Of a stretch of DNA of 36,179 nt, positions 8,369 through 17,763 are shown in pieces. Each line of letters opens with the position of its first letter. Position 1 is the first letter of the stretch. The stretch covers positions 1 through 36,179 of the forward strand of contig JAIPFM010000032.1 of NCBI GenBank assembly GCA_021736645.1, in the 5' to 3' direction. A program made the position numbers and the translations under genes. Under the pieces are notes generated by a model, which saw only the letters and a program-made list of their open reading frames with translations, was not told the origin of the DNA and ran no database searches. This DNA comes from Phycisphaerae bacterium. Lineage in GTDB: Bacteria; Planctomycetota; Phycisphaerae; Sedimentisphaerales; Anaerobacaceae.

Positions 8369-8389
8369 TCGAGTCCAGTATCGCCCATT
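8369..8389 (+). repeat. Second, partial att copy (21 bp)
   Basis: It matches the tRNA 3' end (119-139) exactly, from the T-loop/T-stem to ATT, 80 bp beyond attR. This may be the far end of an earlier or tandem insertion at the same tRNA. Confidence 0.75.
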
Positions 8390-8439
8390 CTTCAGCACTC
8401 ACGTCAAGCGTCCGACGTTCCAGGAGGTCCATGACTGTG

Positions 8440-11400
8440 TCATTCCGCATAAGCCTGTTTCGACAGAAAGAGGTTCAAACGCTGTGTCAGCTGTTCTGCA
8501 ATATCCGGCATATCAAGAGACTCAGCCAGTTCCAGGCCCTCTTTCACCACAGCCACGGCCCTGTCAAATTGACCATTGGCCGCATAGGCTGCTGCAAGGG
8601 TATCCAGCAGATTGGGTTCCTGGCGATTCGACAGCTGACAGGCCTTCAGTGCCAGCGTGACAGCCTCACCTGGATCATAATAAGGGGCGTTGCTGTGTAC
8701 AGCCAATCGCCAGGCCAATGAATTTAAGGGGGCGGCCCAGTCGGGTTTGATGTCAATGGCCTTTCTAAAATGGCCAACCGCCTCTTCGTTCCTGTTCACC
8801 AGGACGCAGAGTTGCCCAAGATAGAAATAGGAATACGCTGGATCTTGGGAGGCGTCTATTTTGGATTGAATGCTCATGATCCGTGTCTGGAAGCAGCGAT
8901 TCAGCAATTCCCTGTTGTCGGTTATGCCCTGTTGTTCCACGGGATTGTCCCGGGCATACTCATCCACAAGCTGAAAAAATCGTTGTTTCTGCGCCGGTGT
9001 CACTTTAGAGAGTGGAACCATGTCCTTGAAGGGAGCATTGACAGACAAGGCATAGGCCGCAAAATCAATTTGGGCATCCACATCGGACATCAGGTGGTCA
9101 CGTATGGCGGTGGTCTCTTCACTGAAAACTGCGTGACGGTCAATGGTCAATCTTATGGCCGATCCCTCAAAGGTGTACAGAAGTCTGGGTGCTGAAAACT
9201 CCAGAAGAGGATGATTGTCTGTGTTAATGGGGCCTGCAGCAAAGAGCCGTCCGAGATCCTCGGACACCAACAGCCGGTAAAACAACTCCGGATAAAGCAA
9301 CTTGACATTCTCTGATTTCTGAATGTACTTCAGTTGCCTGCGGGCGTTTTCGAGGTTCAGCCTCTGCTTGCCCTTGAAGCCGACAAACAGGAAATCAGAT
9401 CCCTGTCCGGATGGGCTGGTCAAGGCAAGCAGGCCATTTGGAAAGACATCCCTGAATGTCCTTCCCACCAGGGAAAAGGTCTCCCAGTTCACCTGGTACG
9501 TATGGAACCACTGTACAAATATCCCATTGTCATTGAGCTTGTCCTTTGCCAGTTCAAAGAACTCGCGTGTGAACAGGGTGGCCACCCCCGCCATCCACGG
9601 ATTCGACGGTTCAGAGATGATCACGTCATACCGTCGATGGGTGAGTTGAAGGTGCGCCCGTCCGTCCTGCACAATGATATGGGTTTTGGGATGCGCGAGG
9701 ACTTGATTATTCCAGGGGGTGAAGATGTCGCTGGCCTCAACGACCTGTTTGCTGATTTCCAACACATCCAGACGTTCGATCGGGTAATGCAGGACTTCAC
9801 CTGCAGTCACTCCGGTGGCCAATCCCAGTACCATGACATGTTTGGGATTGGCATGGAAGAGCATGGGCAAATGGGCCAGGAGTGTCTGGGTCATCATATC
9901 TTCACCCGACGATCCATCCACTTTTCCGCCATTGACAATGACATAATGAGGTGCGGCTCCGGGGCGCGGAAAACTCATCACCGTGGTGAACCCGCCAATC
10001 CCATCGCCGTAATAAATCAGCTCGCTTTCATCCCCTTTTCTCAGTAGTTCCGGCCCGTTAAAGAGTGCGCTGCCCCAGCCCAGCTCACCAAGGTTCAGGC
10101 TTATGTCGTCGAACCGCTGATACCTTCCCATGGACAACAAATGACGGTCCCATGAGGGATAATAAAGACTCAATACCACCCCCAGACAAACCGGACCAGC
10201 GATCGGTACCCAGCGTTTCATGTCCCTGAATCTGTTTGCCAGAGTCATACCCGCAACCACGAGACAGGTCACCAGCTGTATCACGGTGATCAATCGCAAA
10301 CCGGTCTCTTTTCCCAAAAGCGGTATGAGTACAAAACCCGCACAGAAAGAGCCCAGAACGGCGCCCATCGTATTAATGGCATAGGCAATGCCTATTGAGC
10401 GGCCTACATGGGCCACTGAACGCGTATAGATTTTGCTTACCAGCGGGAAGGTGGCCCCCAAACAGAGCGTGGGAATGAGCATAAATCCAAAGAGCACGCC
10501 TGCCTTGACCAGGTTCATTTCGCCAAAACTGTCCTGTGTGTGGAACAGCAGTTTGGCAAAGAACAACTGGCTGTTGCCCAGGAGGTGACTCACGACGAGG
10601 GCAGAGAGTGCGGCCCCGACCTGTGTATAACACAGAAGCGCGATCGGGTCCCTTGTTTTATCGCCCAGGCGTCCGAACAGCATGCTCCCCAAGGCCAGGC
10701 CGGTAATAAAGGTGACCAAGACCACTGTGAACGAATACGAGGTCGGCCCCACAATCACCCCCAACAGTTTGGTCCAGATGACCTCATAGGCCATGGAGCA
10801 GAAACCGGATACCGCAAAAATGATCAGCGCCCCAGTAAGAGTCGAACGCTTCGGGGTCTCCCGGGACGGATCGTTCAGCAGGGCCGGATCCTGCCCAGGC
10901 TCCGGCTCCCTGTCAGGAAACTTGACTCGAACGCTGACCAGGATACACACCCCGCCAATGACCGCATTGAGCGTCACTGCAGCAATCAGGGTGCCTTGTG
11001 CTCCCATGCGATCGATCATCCAAAAGCCACAGGCCAGTGCACCCAGGGCTGCCCCGATGGTGTTCAGACCATACAGACGTCCGGTGTGGGAACTGGTGTG
11101 TGTCAGGCTGGTGACATAGAATCGGCACAGAATGGGTAATGTGGCTCCCATACACATGACCGGCACTGCCAGAAGCGCACAACATCCGATAAAGTTCAAC
11201 ACACTGTACAGCATGAAATGGTCAAAGAGTTGATTGTACAGAACCGCAAACAGCGGCCTGAACAGCACGAGCAGGCCCGGCAAGACCAGGCAGTAGCCTG
11301 CAACAACCAGTTCCAGGATGCCGTACAGCCGTATGAGTTGGCCAGGCCCTTTGGCGCGGTCAATGATCCGACTGGCCAGGTAAGCGCCCAGGCCCAGGCC

Positions 11401-11601
11401 TCCCATAAAGACCGTCAAGATAATACTCACGGCAAAGGGCGCTCCGCCAATGAGCTTGACCAGCAGTCGTGTCCAGAGGATCTCGTACACAAGTCCCGTA
11501 AAACCGGATAGAAAGAAGCAGACCAGGATCAGCCATGAGACCCTTGTGAAAGAGTCAGACCCTTGTTGCCTTGTTGAAGAAACTTTTGCTGTATTGGCCA
11601 T
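8440..11601 (-). CDS. Fused membrane protein / spermidine synthase-like protein with TPR tail
   Basis: A 1053-aa protein; I prefer the ATG at 11601 because GGAG lies upstream, though an ATG at 11640 is in frame. It has two homologous membrane halves. They repeat SGFTGLVYEILWTRLL (about residue 32) as SGFCSMAYEVIWTKLL (about 265), and MGATLPI as LGATFPL. Next is a spermidine-synthase-like Rossmann domain (about 530-770). It contains GLATGVTAGEV (nucleotide binding), VLEIS, QDGR and DVIISEPSNPWMAGV. The C-terminus (about 900-1053) has TPR-like helices (YFYLGQLCVLVNRNEEAVGHF). Such fused MFS/spermidine synthase proteins are widespread in PVC bacteria and deltaproteobacteria, with no firmly known substrate. 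Aminopropyl transfer coupled to export is only inference. It lies just outside the island. Confidence 0.88.
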   Translation of the reverse strand: MANTAKVSSTRQQGSDSFTRVSWLILVCFFLSGFTGLVYEILWTRLLVKLIGGAPFAVSIILTVFMGGLGLGAYLASRIIDRAKGPGQLIRLYGILELVVAGYCLVLPGLLVLFRPLFAVLYNQLFDHFMLYSVLNFIGCCALLAVPVMCMGATLPILCRFYVTSLTHTSSHTGRLYGLNTIGAALGALACGFWMIDRMGAQGTLIAAVTLNAVIGGVCILVSVRVKFPDREPEPGQDPALLNDPSRETPKRSTLTGALIIFAVSGFCSMAYEVIWTKLLGVIVGPTSYSFTVVLVTFITGLALGSMLFGRLGDKTRDPIALLCYTQVGAALSALVVSHLLGNSQLFFAKLLFHTQDSFGEMNLVKAGVLFGFMLIPTLCLGATFPLVSKIYTRSVAHVGRSIGIAYAINTMGAVLGSFCAGFVLIPLLGKETGLRLITVIQLVTCLVVAGMTLANRFRDMKRWVPIAGPVCLGVVLSLYYPSWDRHLLSMGRYQRFDDISLNLGELGWGSALFNGPELLRKGDESELIYYGDGIGGFTTVMSFPRPGAAPHYVIVNGGKVDGSSGEDMMTQTLLAHLPMLFHANPKHVMVLGLATGVTAGEVLHYPIERLDVLEISKQVVEASDIFTPWNNQVLAHPKTHIIVQDGRAHLQLTHRRYDVIISEPSNPWMAGVATLFTREFFELAKDKLNDNGIFVQWFHTYQVNWETFSLVGRTFRDVFPNGLLALTSPSGQGSDFLFVGFKGKQRLNLENARRQLKYIQKSENVKLLYPELFYRLLVSEDLGRLFAAGPINTDNHPLLEFSAPRLLYTFEGSAIRLTIDRHAVFSEETTAIRDHLMSDVDAQIDFAAYALSVNAPFKDMVPLSKVTPAQKQRFFQLVDEYARDNPVEQQGITDNRELLNRCFQTRIMSIQSKIDASQDPAYSYFYLGQLCVLVNRNEEAVGHFRKAIDIKPDWAAPLNSLAWRLAVHSNAPYYDPGEAVTLALKACQLSNRQEPNLLDTLAAAYAANGQFDRAVAVVKEGLELAESLDMPDIAEQLTQRLNLFLSKQAYAE

Positions 11602-11867
11602 ATCAGGATCATCTCCAAAAAGATGAGCGATTTGAAACAACTGAAATCAATGGATATCCTCGTAACACCATGGGCCCTATACACACATACATTGTCGCAG
11701 ACACGATTTTCTCTACACCTGTCAAGCCACATCACGGTCTGTTCAGTGAGTATACGACTTATGTCGACTGTCGGAATAAGCCGTCTTAATAAACAATCTA
11801 ATACAGATATGAGTCCTGGTACTCCGCCTGCAAGGAGCATCCCATGGCCAGGCCGCCATCCAACGTG

Positions 11868-14800
11868 CTACTCTTCCTGGACACGAACGCCCCAGTCATA
11901 CTTGGGTTCAGGTCCCATGTCAAGTTCCAGGCGTCCCCCCTTGAGCAACTCTCTGGCTGGGAAAGAAAAGGACTGGAGCTGTTTACCATTTAGGCGCGCG
12001 CCCTGAATATACTTGTTCAGTCGAGACGCATGATTCGCCTTGATCACAAAGGTGTCCCCCCTGCCATAACGATGGCCCAGGTCGATCTCGACTCTTTCAT
12101 ACAGGGGACTGCCGATTTCATAGATGGGATCTGCACGGCACCCGCCGTCCGTCTGGAACAGGCCCAGTGTGGCCATGATGAACCAGGCGCTCATCTGGCC
12201 CTGGTCTTCATCGCCCAGATAGGCATTGGACAATTCGTATCCATAGTACCGATCGCAAATGGCCCGACTCCATTTCTGTGTGAGCCAGGGACGCGACACC
12301 CAGTTGAACAGGAAGGCGAAGTGCATGGACTGCTGGTTGCCCTGTACCACGGGATAGTCCCAATACTGATCATTGGGTGCATTGAAACGTACCTTGTCAC
12401 TCTCTTGAAATCCCCAGGTCAGTCTCTCTCTAAAACGGTCCACGCCGATCTCTCTGGCAAGCGCAGGCACATCCTGATGTACAAAGAAGGTGAGCTGCCA
12501 CGCATTGCCTTCCACATAATGATGGTTTCGACCAGACTGATATGGATCAAAGTCTGGAAACCAGGTGCCGTCCGATTTTTTCATGCGTGCATAGCCAGAT
12601 TCTTTATCGATCACATTTTTCCAAAAATACCCCCGTTCAATGAATGTGTCATAGTCTGACTGTCTGCTCAGGGATTTGGCAAACTGAGCCACTGTCCAGT
12701 CGTCAAACGAGTACTCCAGAGAATTTGAAAAACGGCCCTTGTCATACGGCACATAGTGATACTTCAAATAGGCCTCCAGGTCACGATTGCCTGCAAATCC
12801 CCCGCCGACTTCCCTGGCCGGGGTGGTCTGCATCTTCTTGACTGCTTCAAAGGCCTTGTCAGCATCATAATCCCTGATGCCCATCTGATAGGCACCCACG
12901 ATCAAGGGGACCTCGTGCTCAGCCACCATCACAGGGATATATTCCATGCCTGCAGGCCCCTTGGCGAGCCAGCCGTTGGCGTCATACATGGCCAGTTGGG
13001 ATTTCACCCAGCGGCTCGACCAGTCAGGTGTCACCAGGTTCCAGAATTGATTCAGATTCCAAAACGTATTCCAGAAGGCGTCACAGCCCAGGGCCACAGC
13101 CTCAGGGTCCTTGAGTTGCTGGATTGTCTCAGACGCATCCACCCATTGACCATTCACATCGCTGAAAATATTCCTGCTGCAAATGGCCCTGTACATATTC
13201 GAATAGAACCGCTTTTTTTCACGACGGTCATGACTGGTGATCTTCACGCGGTTAAAAATGTCGTTCCACGTATCAAGATTGTGCTGTCTGACTGCATCAA
13301 AGCGCCATCCAAAGGGTTTGACAATCTCGGTGTCCAGATTCCTGCGCGCATTCTCGAGGCTGACATACGACAGGCCGGTACGGACCTGCACGACCGGGTG
13401 TTCTGCGGTGTCAAACTCAATGAAGGCACCGGCATCTGCCACCTTGCCCGTTGTAAAGACATTCCCGCTCTCCTGAATGCCCTGGTCCGTCCAGAACCCG
13501 ATCTTTCGGATGGGTCGGTCAAAGTCCACTGCAAAATGCACGGTGTATTCCTGAGAGATTCCCCCTGACCAGGTATTCGGAGACAGTTGTTTGCTGTAGC
13601 CCTCCAGAGAATGATCGCTGATCTGCCTGATATAGACACCTTCCAGGTTGTAGCCGTATTCTGCAGGACTCTGCAGGTCAATCAACACGCGAGAGCCTGC
13701 ACGATCCGTTGGAAAGGTATATCTGTGGAATCCGCAGCGCGTGGTGGCCGTCAGTTCTGCATTGATGTGATAGTCCGTGAGTTGTGCCCTGTAGTACCCG
13801 ATCGGGGCCTGCTCCGTTTCCTTGTTGAATCTGGACCGGTACCCGGAATCAGGCTCCTTCTGATCTCCAACCTGTGTGTTCAAGGGACCATTTGTGGGCA
13901 TCAAACTCAGACCGGACATGGTCCATTCATGGATGTGACTGAACCCGCCGATGCTTTCAAAGATGGGATCATAGCCTGCCTGCCATCCCCCGTTCTGATT
14001 GTCAGGACTCAACTTGACCATACTGAAGGGCATCCACGGCCCAGGTGCAATCATCCAGCGTGAATGGGCTGTGCCCATTTTGGTATCCGCATACTCTGCC
14101 AGTGTCACTGGCTTCTGCGGCCTGCGTTCAACCAGACCGGACTGACAGACTTTCCCATCCACGTATATTTTGTAGGGGCTGGTTCGGGCTGACGCCACAG
14201 CAGGCATGGGGGCTTCGAACACATATCTGCCCGTTTCAACGGTCTCCTTGAAAATCTCCTGACCGTCCAGTACCACGCTCAACAGGGGTGTGCCTGACAG
14301 GTGTTCCACATCCACCAGCAACGGCTGTTTTTTGCCTGCCTCTGTGTCCACTTCATAATGCGCAGCCACCACGCTTCGCAAAAAAACCTTGTCTTCGGAA
14401 AGAAGCACAGCCTCATCAGGCCCCTCCAATCTGATCTGATCGAACAGCAGCCACGAGCCCTGAAGGATCGTCAGCGTGATCTGATTGCCGCCCGTTTGGA
14501 TCCAGTCGTTTTCAAGGGATATTTCAATCAGGGTTTCTTTGCCCTCTTTGGACTGTCCCTCTATGGTGCTGTGCCCGGAACCCTTGGGCAATTGATATGT
14601 CCACGCCCTGCCATTGACCGTGACCTTGAAGCGCGGCGCATCCTGCGCGTGATTGTCCATGAGGTCCACCACCAGCTTCCAGGGCCCTGACTTGGGGGAT
14701 TCGCGGAGACCGAAGAGTATGTTCAGGGTGTGCGACCGCCAGCCCGACGTGGACCAGGTCCCGCCCCACTGGTCGCTGGGGCCGGGAAGTACATAGGGCC

Positions 14801-15014
14801 AGTCCTCCTTGACCACCGAAGTCCCGACCAGAAAGTACTTGTCCTCCCAGCCAAAATCATGGGTCAGAAATTCCTTGTAACCTCCAGGCGCCAGAGAAAA
14901 CTCTTCAGTACTGTTGTCCGAATCACCGATCTGCCAGAGAACCCCGGCCTGACTGTCCACAGAGAAGGACAACACACTCAAGAGCAGCAAACATACACGC
15001 TGGTTAGTTTTCAT
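11868..15014 (-). CDS. GH92 alpha-mannosidase with N-terminal lectin-like domain
   Basis: A 1048-aa exported enzyme; the start follows GGAG and a signal peptide covers about residues 1-23. Residues about 25-200 form a beta-rich domain like the carbohydrate-binding end of rhamnogalacturonan lyases (ending SWLLFDQIRLEGP), followed by a linker strand domain to about 300. The GH92 unit spans about 305-1045. It includes GTAHSRWMIAPGPW, GFSHIHEWTMSG, VEGNAWQ with the presumed general acid E835, and GDEDQGQMSAW (934-944) with the presumed catalytic-base aspartates. GH92 enzymes are calcium-dependent exo-alpha-mannosidases that invert configuration and act on N-glycan or mannan side chains. Linkage specificity cannot be read from sequence. 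It is a second, larger paralogue of the GH92 gene at 22713. It is divergent from the DUF1080 gene at 15246 and may share a control region with it. Confidence 0.94.
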   Translation of the reverse strand: MKTNQRVCLLLLSVLSFSVDSQAGVLWQIGDSDNSTEEFSLAPGGYKEFLTHDFGWEDKYFLVGTSVVKEDWPYVLPGPSDQWGGTWSTSGWRSHTLNILFGLRESPKSGPWKLVVDLMDNHAQDAPRFKVTVNGRAWTYQLPKGSGHSTIEGQSKEGKETLIEISLENDWIQTGGNQITLTILQGSWLLFDQIRLEGPDEAVLLSEDKVFLRSVVAAHYEVDTEAGKKQPLLVDVEHLSGTPLLSVVLDGQEIFKETVETGRYVFEAPMPAVASARTSPYKIYVDGKVCQSGLVERRPQKPVTLAEYADTKMGTAHSRWMIAPGPWMPFSMVKLSPDNQNGGWQAGYDPIFESIGGFSHIHEWTMSGLSLMPTNGPLNTQVGDQKEPDSGYRSRFNKETEQAPIGYYRAQLTDYHINAELTATTRCGFHRYTFPTDRAGSRVLIDLQSPAEYGYNLEGVYIRQISDHSLEGYSKQLSPNTWSGGISQEYTVHFAVDFDRPIRKIGFWTDQGIQESGNVFTTGKVADAGAFIEFDTAEHPVVQVRTGLSYVSLENARRNLDTEIVKPFGWRFDAVRQHNLDTWNDIFNRVKITSHDRREKKRFYSNMYRAICSRNIFSDVNGQWVDASETIQQLKDPEAVALGCDAFWNTFWNLNQFWNLVTPDWSSRWVKSQLAMYDANGWLAKGPAGMEYIPVMVAEHEVPLIVGAYQMGIRDYDADKAFEAVKKMQTTPAREVGGGFAGNRDLEAYLKYHYVPYDKGRFSNSLEYSFDDWTVAQFAKSLSRQSDYDTFIERGYFWKNVIDKESGYARMKKSDGTWFPDFDPYQSGRNHHYVEGNAWQLTFFVHQDVPALAREIGVDRFRERLTWGFQESDKVRFNAPNDQYWDYPVVQGNQQSMHFAFLFNWVSRPWLTQKWSRAICDRYYGYELSNAYLGDEDQGQMSAWFIMATLGLFQTDGGCRADPIYEIGSPLYERVEIDLGHRYGRGDTFVIKANHASRLNKYIQGARLNGKQLQSFSFPARELLKGGRLELDMGPEPKYDWGVRVQEE

Positions 15015-15173
15015 AGCTCCAATCTCTTTCTAATATTTTTGATAAAATTGACAGCAGACGTCCCGACTTTGCCTATCCATAGGATATACAGGCGGTTTCA
15101 CAGTGCATCTTGAAAGATCCATGCCATATTGCCCTGTAATTCCATGTCTGTCAATAATCCTCCCTCAAACGCG

Positions 15174-15201
15174 TTGCAGAAACACGCCAGTGTGCTATAC
15201 T
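15174..15201 (+). promoter_or_regulatory. Sigma70-type promoter for the DUF1080 gene
   Basis: TTGCAG (15174-15179) and TATACT (15196-15201) are 16 bp apart, with an extended -10 (TGC before TATACT). The start codon at 15246 is 45 nt downstream. It lies in the divergent gap with the GH92 gene. Confidence 0.6.
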
Positions 15202-15245
15202 GTACCCACGCTATCTGAAAGGCCATTTTAGCAAAGGTGAGACAT

Positions 15246-15917
15246 ATGAAGTATCTGACATTCGTGATTTTGGGTTTGGCAGTCTCTTTCGGAGTCACGG
15301 GCTGTCATGCTGGTAAAGCCAACCAGAAACCACTGCATCTTCTTGAAAGCTATCCTGAAGCCTGGACCTATTACCTGGCCGATCCCAATGCCACGCTGCA
15401 GGATGTGTGGCAACTCCGGGACAGTGTCCTGATCTGCAAGGGCACGCCTCTGGGGTACCTCTACACACAAGAGTCCTATGATGACTTCATTCTCAAGCTC
15501 GAGTGGCGATGGGCGCCCTACAAGACACCAGGCAAAGGGGGTGTCTTGATCCGAATGACTGGAGCGCACAAGATTTGGCCCAAGAGCCTGGAGGCCCAGA
15601 TCAATGTGAATGAGGCAGGTGACTTTTGGGGATTGGACGGCTATGGATTCTCTGGAGACGCGGACCGAAGAGAGACCTTGACCCATGACCTGTATGGTGA
15701 GCTCACACACCTCACAAAGACTGAGGCCATGGAGAACCCTCCCGGACAGTGGAATACCTACGAAATCCATGCGAAGGATGATACCGTGACACTCTTCATC
15801 AATGGAAAGCAGGTGAATCAGGCCACACAGTGCCCTGCCCATGCCGGCAGGATCTGCCTGACGTCTGAGGGCCATGAAATCCATTTTCGAAACATCTCAC
15901 TCACCGTACTGGATTGA
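15246..15917 (+). CDS. DUF1080 / 3-keto-disaccharide hydrolase-like lipoprotein
   Basis: The only plus-strand gene between 8.4 and 36 kb. The ATG at 15246 sits behind AAAGGTGA; a GTG at 15237 is possible but overlaps that site. The 223-aa product has a signal peptide with a lipobox-like GVTGC (Cys20). A single beta-sandwich domain follows, with DDFILKLEWRW, GGVLIRMTG, WPKSLEAQIN and GQWNTYEIHAKDDTVTLFINGKQV in typical DUF1080 order. The family has a concanavalin-like fold. Some members hydrolyse 3-keto-glycosides and others are thought to bind glycans. It is likely anchored to a membrane and helps process the glycans handled by its neighbours. Confidence 0.88.
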   Translation: MKYLTFVILGLAVSFGVTGCHAGKANQKPLHLLESYPEAWTYYLADPNATLQDVWQLRDSVLICKGTPLGYLYTQESYDDFILKLEWRWAPYKTPGKGGVLIRMTGAHKIWPKSLEAQINVNEAGDFWGLDGYGFSGDADRRETLTHDLYGELTHLTKTEAMENPPGQWNTYEIHAKDDTVTLFINGKQVNQATQCPAHAGRICLTSEGHEIHFRNISLTVLD

Positions 15918-15928
15918 GGGTATAAAAA

Positions 15929-15959
15929 TACCCGCGTGATTCAATGAACAACGCGGGTA
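15929..15959 (-). terminator. Intrinsic terminator between converging genes
   Basis: TACCCGCGT (15929-15937) pairs perfectly with ACGCGGGTA (15951-15959) across a 13-nt loop. Read on the minus strand the hairpin is followed by TTTTTATA, fitting rho-independent termination of the 16003 gene. It can also act as a stem-loop 3' end for the plus-strand DUF1080 transcript. Confidence 0.65.
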
Positions 15960-16002
15960 ACATGAATCGATCTTGAGGCGGTCACATAGACGCTGAACAC
16001 CA

Positions 16003-17583
16003 CTACGCCTTCTTGACAGTATCCAGTGTGTCCCAGGTGATGCCCACACGCTTGAGGGCGTAGCCGAGTTCGTTCATATAGTCGCCATACCCGGTCATCC
16101 AGTGAAAGCCCGGCATTCTTTCTGCCAGCGTCAGATCGTCGCAGTCATAGCTGACATCAATTTGCGACCGACAAATATCCATGAACGGTGCATCGAGGAT
16201 CTTGCCGCGCAACCCGACCCAACGTTTCAGGGCAAAGTCAGGCGCAATATTGGTCACGACCTGGCCTTTGGACATCTCGACCTTGGGGGCCGCACCATAA
16301 TCCGACTCAAAATGCGTCAGAATTCGGGCAGGTTCCAGGTTTTTGCCGTCCATCCTTCGAGGTGCAGTACAGTGGGCCAGTGTGATCATGCCATCATGGG
16401 GATACGTGGGATCGTTCAGAAATACGGGCTTGCCTGAAATGTTGGCCAGGAGCACGCCCGAGGGTATGACCACGAAATCCGATTCGCAGAAGGCCAGATA
16501 CCCGGCATCGTTCAACAGGCTGAGCGTCATGCAGGCCGTGGTTTGAGACAGGGGCATGATCGTGCCCATACAACTGTTGATGGTGATCGCGCCGCATCCC
16601 TCCTGATTCAACACACCCCGGAAGACCTGATCCAGGAGGAAACAATTCTGCACATACTCACGTTTTGTCTCCAGGCTGCATCCCGCGTCTTTCAGATAGG
16701 CATCAGCCCGCTGCCCAGCCCGTCTGACTGCTGTGTCATCAGCTCGGGCCTCATTAATCAATTTACCCAGGTCGTCGTAGGACAGGGTCTTGATGTCAAA
16801 GTCCCAGACCTTTTTCACCAGGTTCGGCACCACATTGGCCGGCTGCGCCCAGGCACCGGGTCCGCCCACAGCCACGATCTTCGTACCCATGGTGTTGCGA
16901 AGACCACAGAGCGAACGCAGACGCCACAGTATTTCATCCTGGCTGTCTATGACCACATCCCAGTCATCGACACCCTTGACCTTCAGCGTATCCGTGTGCT
17001 GACGCAAATAGCGAGGGCTGATGATCTCGTACCAGAGATACACAGGACCTGACTTGTGCCTGCAAAAGATAATCATGTCCTTTTCTGCCTTGGCCAGTGC
17101 GTCGAACGCGCCCATCCAACCGCCTGCCGCATAGACAATGAGGACATCTGCATCCTTTAATGCCGCTTCACTGGGCAGGCCATTCGATCCATTGACCTTG
17201 GCGATCGGCTGGATATCAAGCGGAAAGTCGGCCCGCTTGACGAGCGCATTCAATTCCGTCTTGATACGCGTCACCTCTTGACTGGCGTCCTGTTCTGTCT
17301 GAATGCCGCCCCAACTGCGCCAACTGGTTTGCGGTCTGCGCTGCGGCGTGTCATACACGAGTATGGGCTTGACCTTCAGGGCCCTTCGCTTGGGCGCAGT
17401 CTCATGCCCGGCTTCTGCACCTGAGACTGCAGACCAGGTCAGGCCGGTCAGCGCCACACCCAGCAAGGCGCTGCCGCCCACACCCTGCAGAAATCCGCGT
17501 CTGGTGATACTGTGATTGCCGTGCCCGGCGCACGGACAGCATGTGCTTTGCAATACCTGTTGATTCTGGTGTTCCATAGTCAT
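16003..17583 (-). CDS. Tat-exported L-fucose/L-arabinose isomerase-like protein
   Basis: A 526-aa product that starts behind AAGGAG. A twin-arginine motif (TRRGFLQ, residues 27-33) precedes a hydrophobic core and ends near AEAG. Upstream of it is an unusual Cys cluster, STCCPCAGHG (residues 13-22). The body resembles the sugar-isomerase fold of the FucI/AraI superfamily. Residues 75-250 form an alpha/beta region. Later come CESDF (366-370), a SGVLLANISGKPVFLND strand-helix, HDG (396-398), HC (404-405) and a C-terminal FHWMTGYGDY. Metal-ligand-like acidic residues and histidines are present, but an exported isomerase would be unusual. A lyase, epimerase or non-catalytic sugar binder is possible. 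It lies 180 nt downstream of the SGNH gene on the same strand. Confidence 0.7.
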   Translation of the reverse strand: MTMEHQNQQVLQSTCCPCAGHGNHSITRRGFLQGVGGSALLGVALTGLTWSAVSGAEAGHETAPKRRALKVKPILVYDTPQRRPQTSWRSWGGIQTEQDASQEVTRIKTELNALVKRADFPLDIQPIAKVNGSNGLPSEAALKDADVLIVYAAGGWMGAFDALAKAEKDMIIFCRHKSGPVYLWYEIISPRYLRQHTDTLKVKGVDDWDVVIDSQDEILWRLRSLCGLRNTMGTKIVAVGGPGAWAQPANVVPNLVKKVWDFDIKTLSYDDLGKLINEARADDTAVRRAGQRADAYLKDAGCSLETKREYVQNCFLLDQVFRGVLNQEGCGAITINSCMGTIMPLSQTTACMTLSLLNDAGYLAFCESDFVVIPSGVLLANISGKPVFLNDPTYPHDGMITLAHCTAPRRMDGKNLEPARILTHFESDYGAAPKVEMSKGQVVTNIAPDFALKRWVGLRGKILDAPFMDICRSQIDVSYDCDDLTLAERMPGFHWMTGYGDYMNELGYALKRVGITWDTLDTVKKA

Positions 17584-17763
17584 AAGTGTTTCTCCTTACT
17601 TTTACGGGTACATGGCCCTGTCAAAAACTGACATTCTGAATCGAACCGTACAAAACATTCCAGATAGTTGATCGAATCCACATTGACTTTTCACACGACT
17701 GACTTGCCATGCAGTCGAATCTGCAGTTGGCCACGCACAGATCCCTGTCAAGTCGAACAGCCG

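Noticed and set aside
8242..8390. Second and third tRNA-Val genes
   Set aside because: Only the 3' part is present in each; without the 5' acceptor strand and D arm they cannot form a tRNA. They are att copies.
9334..10047. Plus-strand frame of 237 codons inside the fused spermidine-synthase-like gene
   Set aside because: Antisense shadow of conserved coding sequence with no supporting features.
12756..13568. Plus-strand frame of 270 codons inside the first GH92 gene
   Set aside because: Antisense to a fully conserved catalytic domain, with no start signal or recognisable motif.
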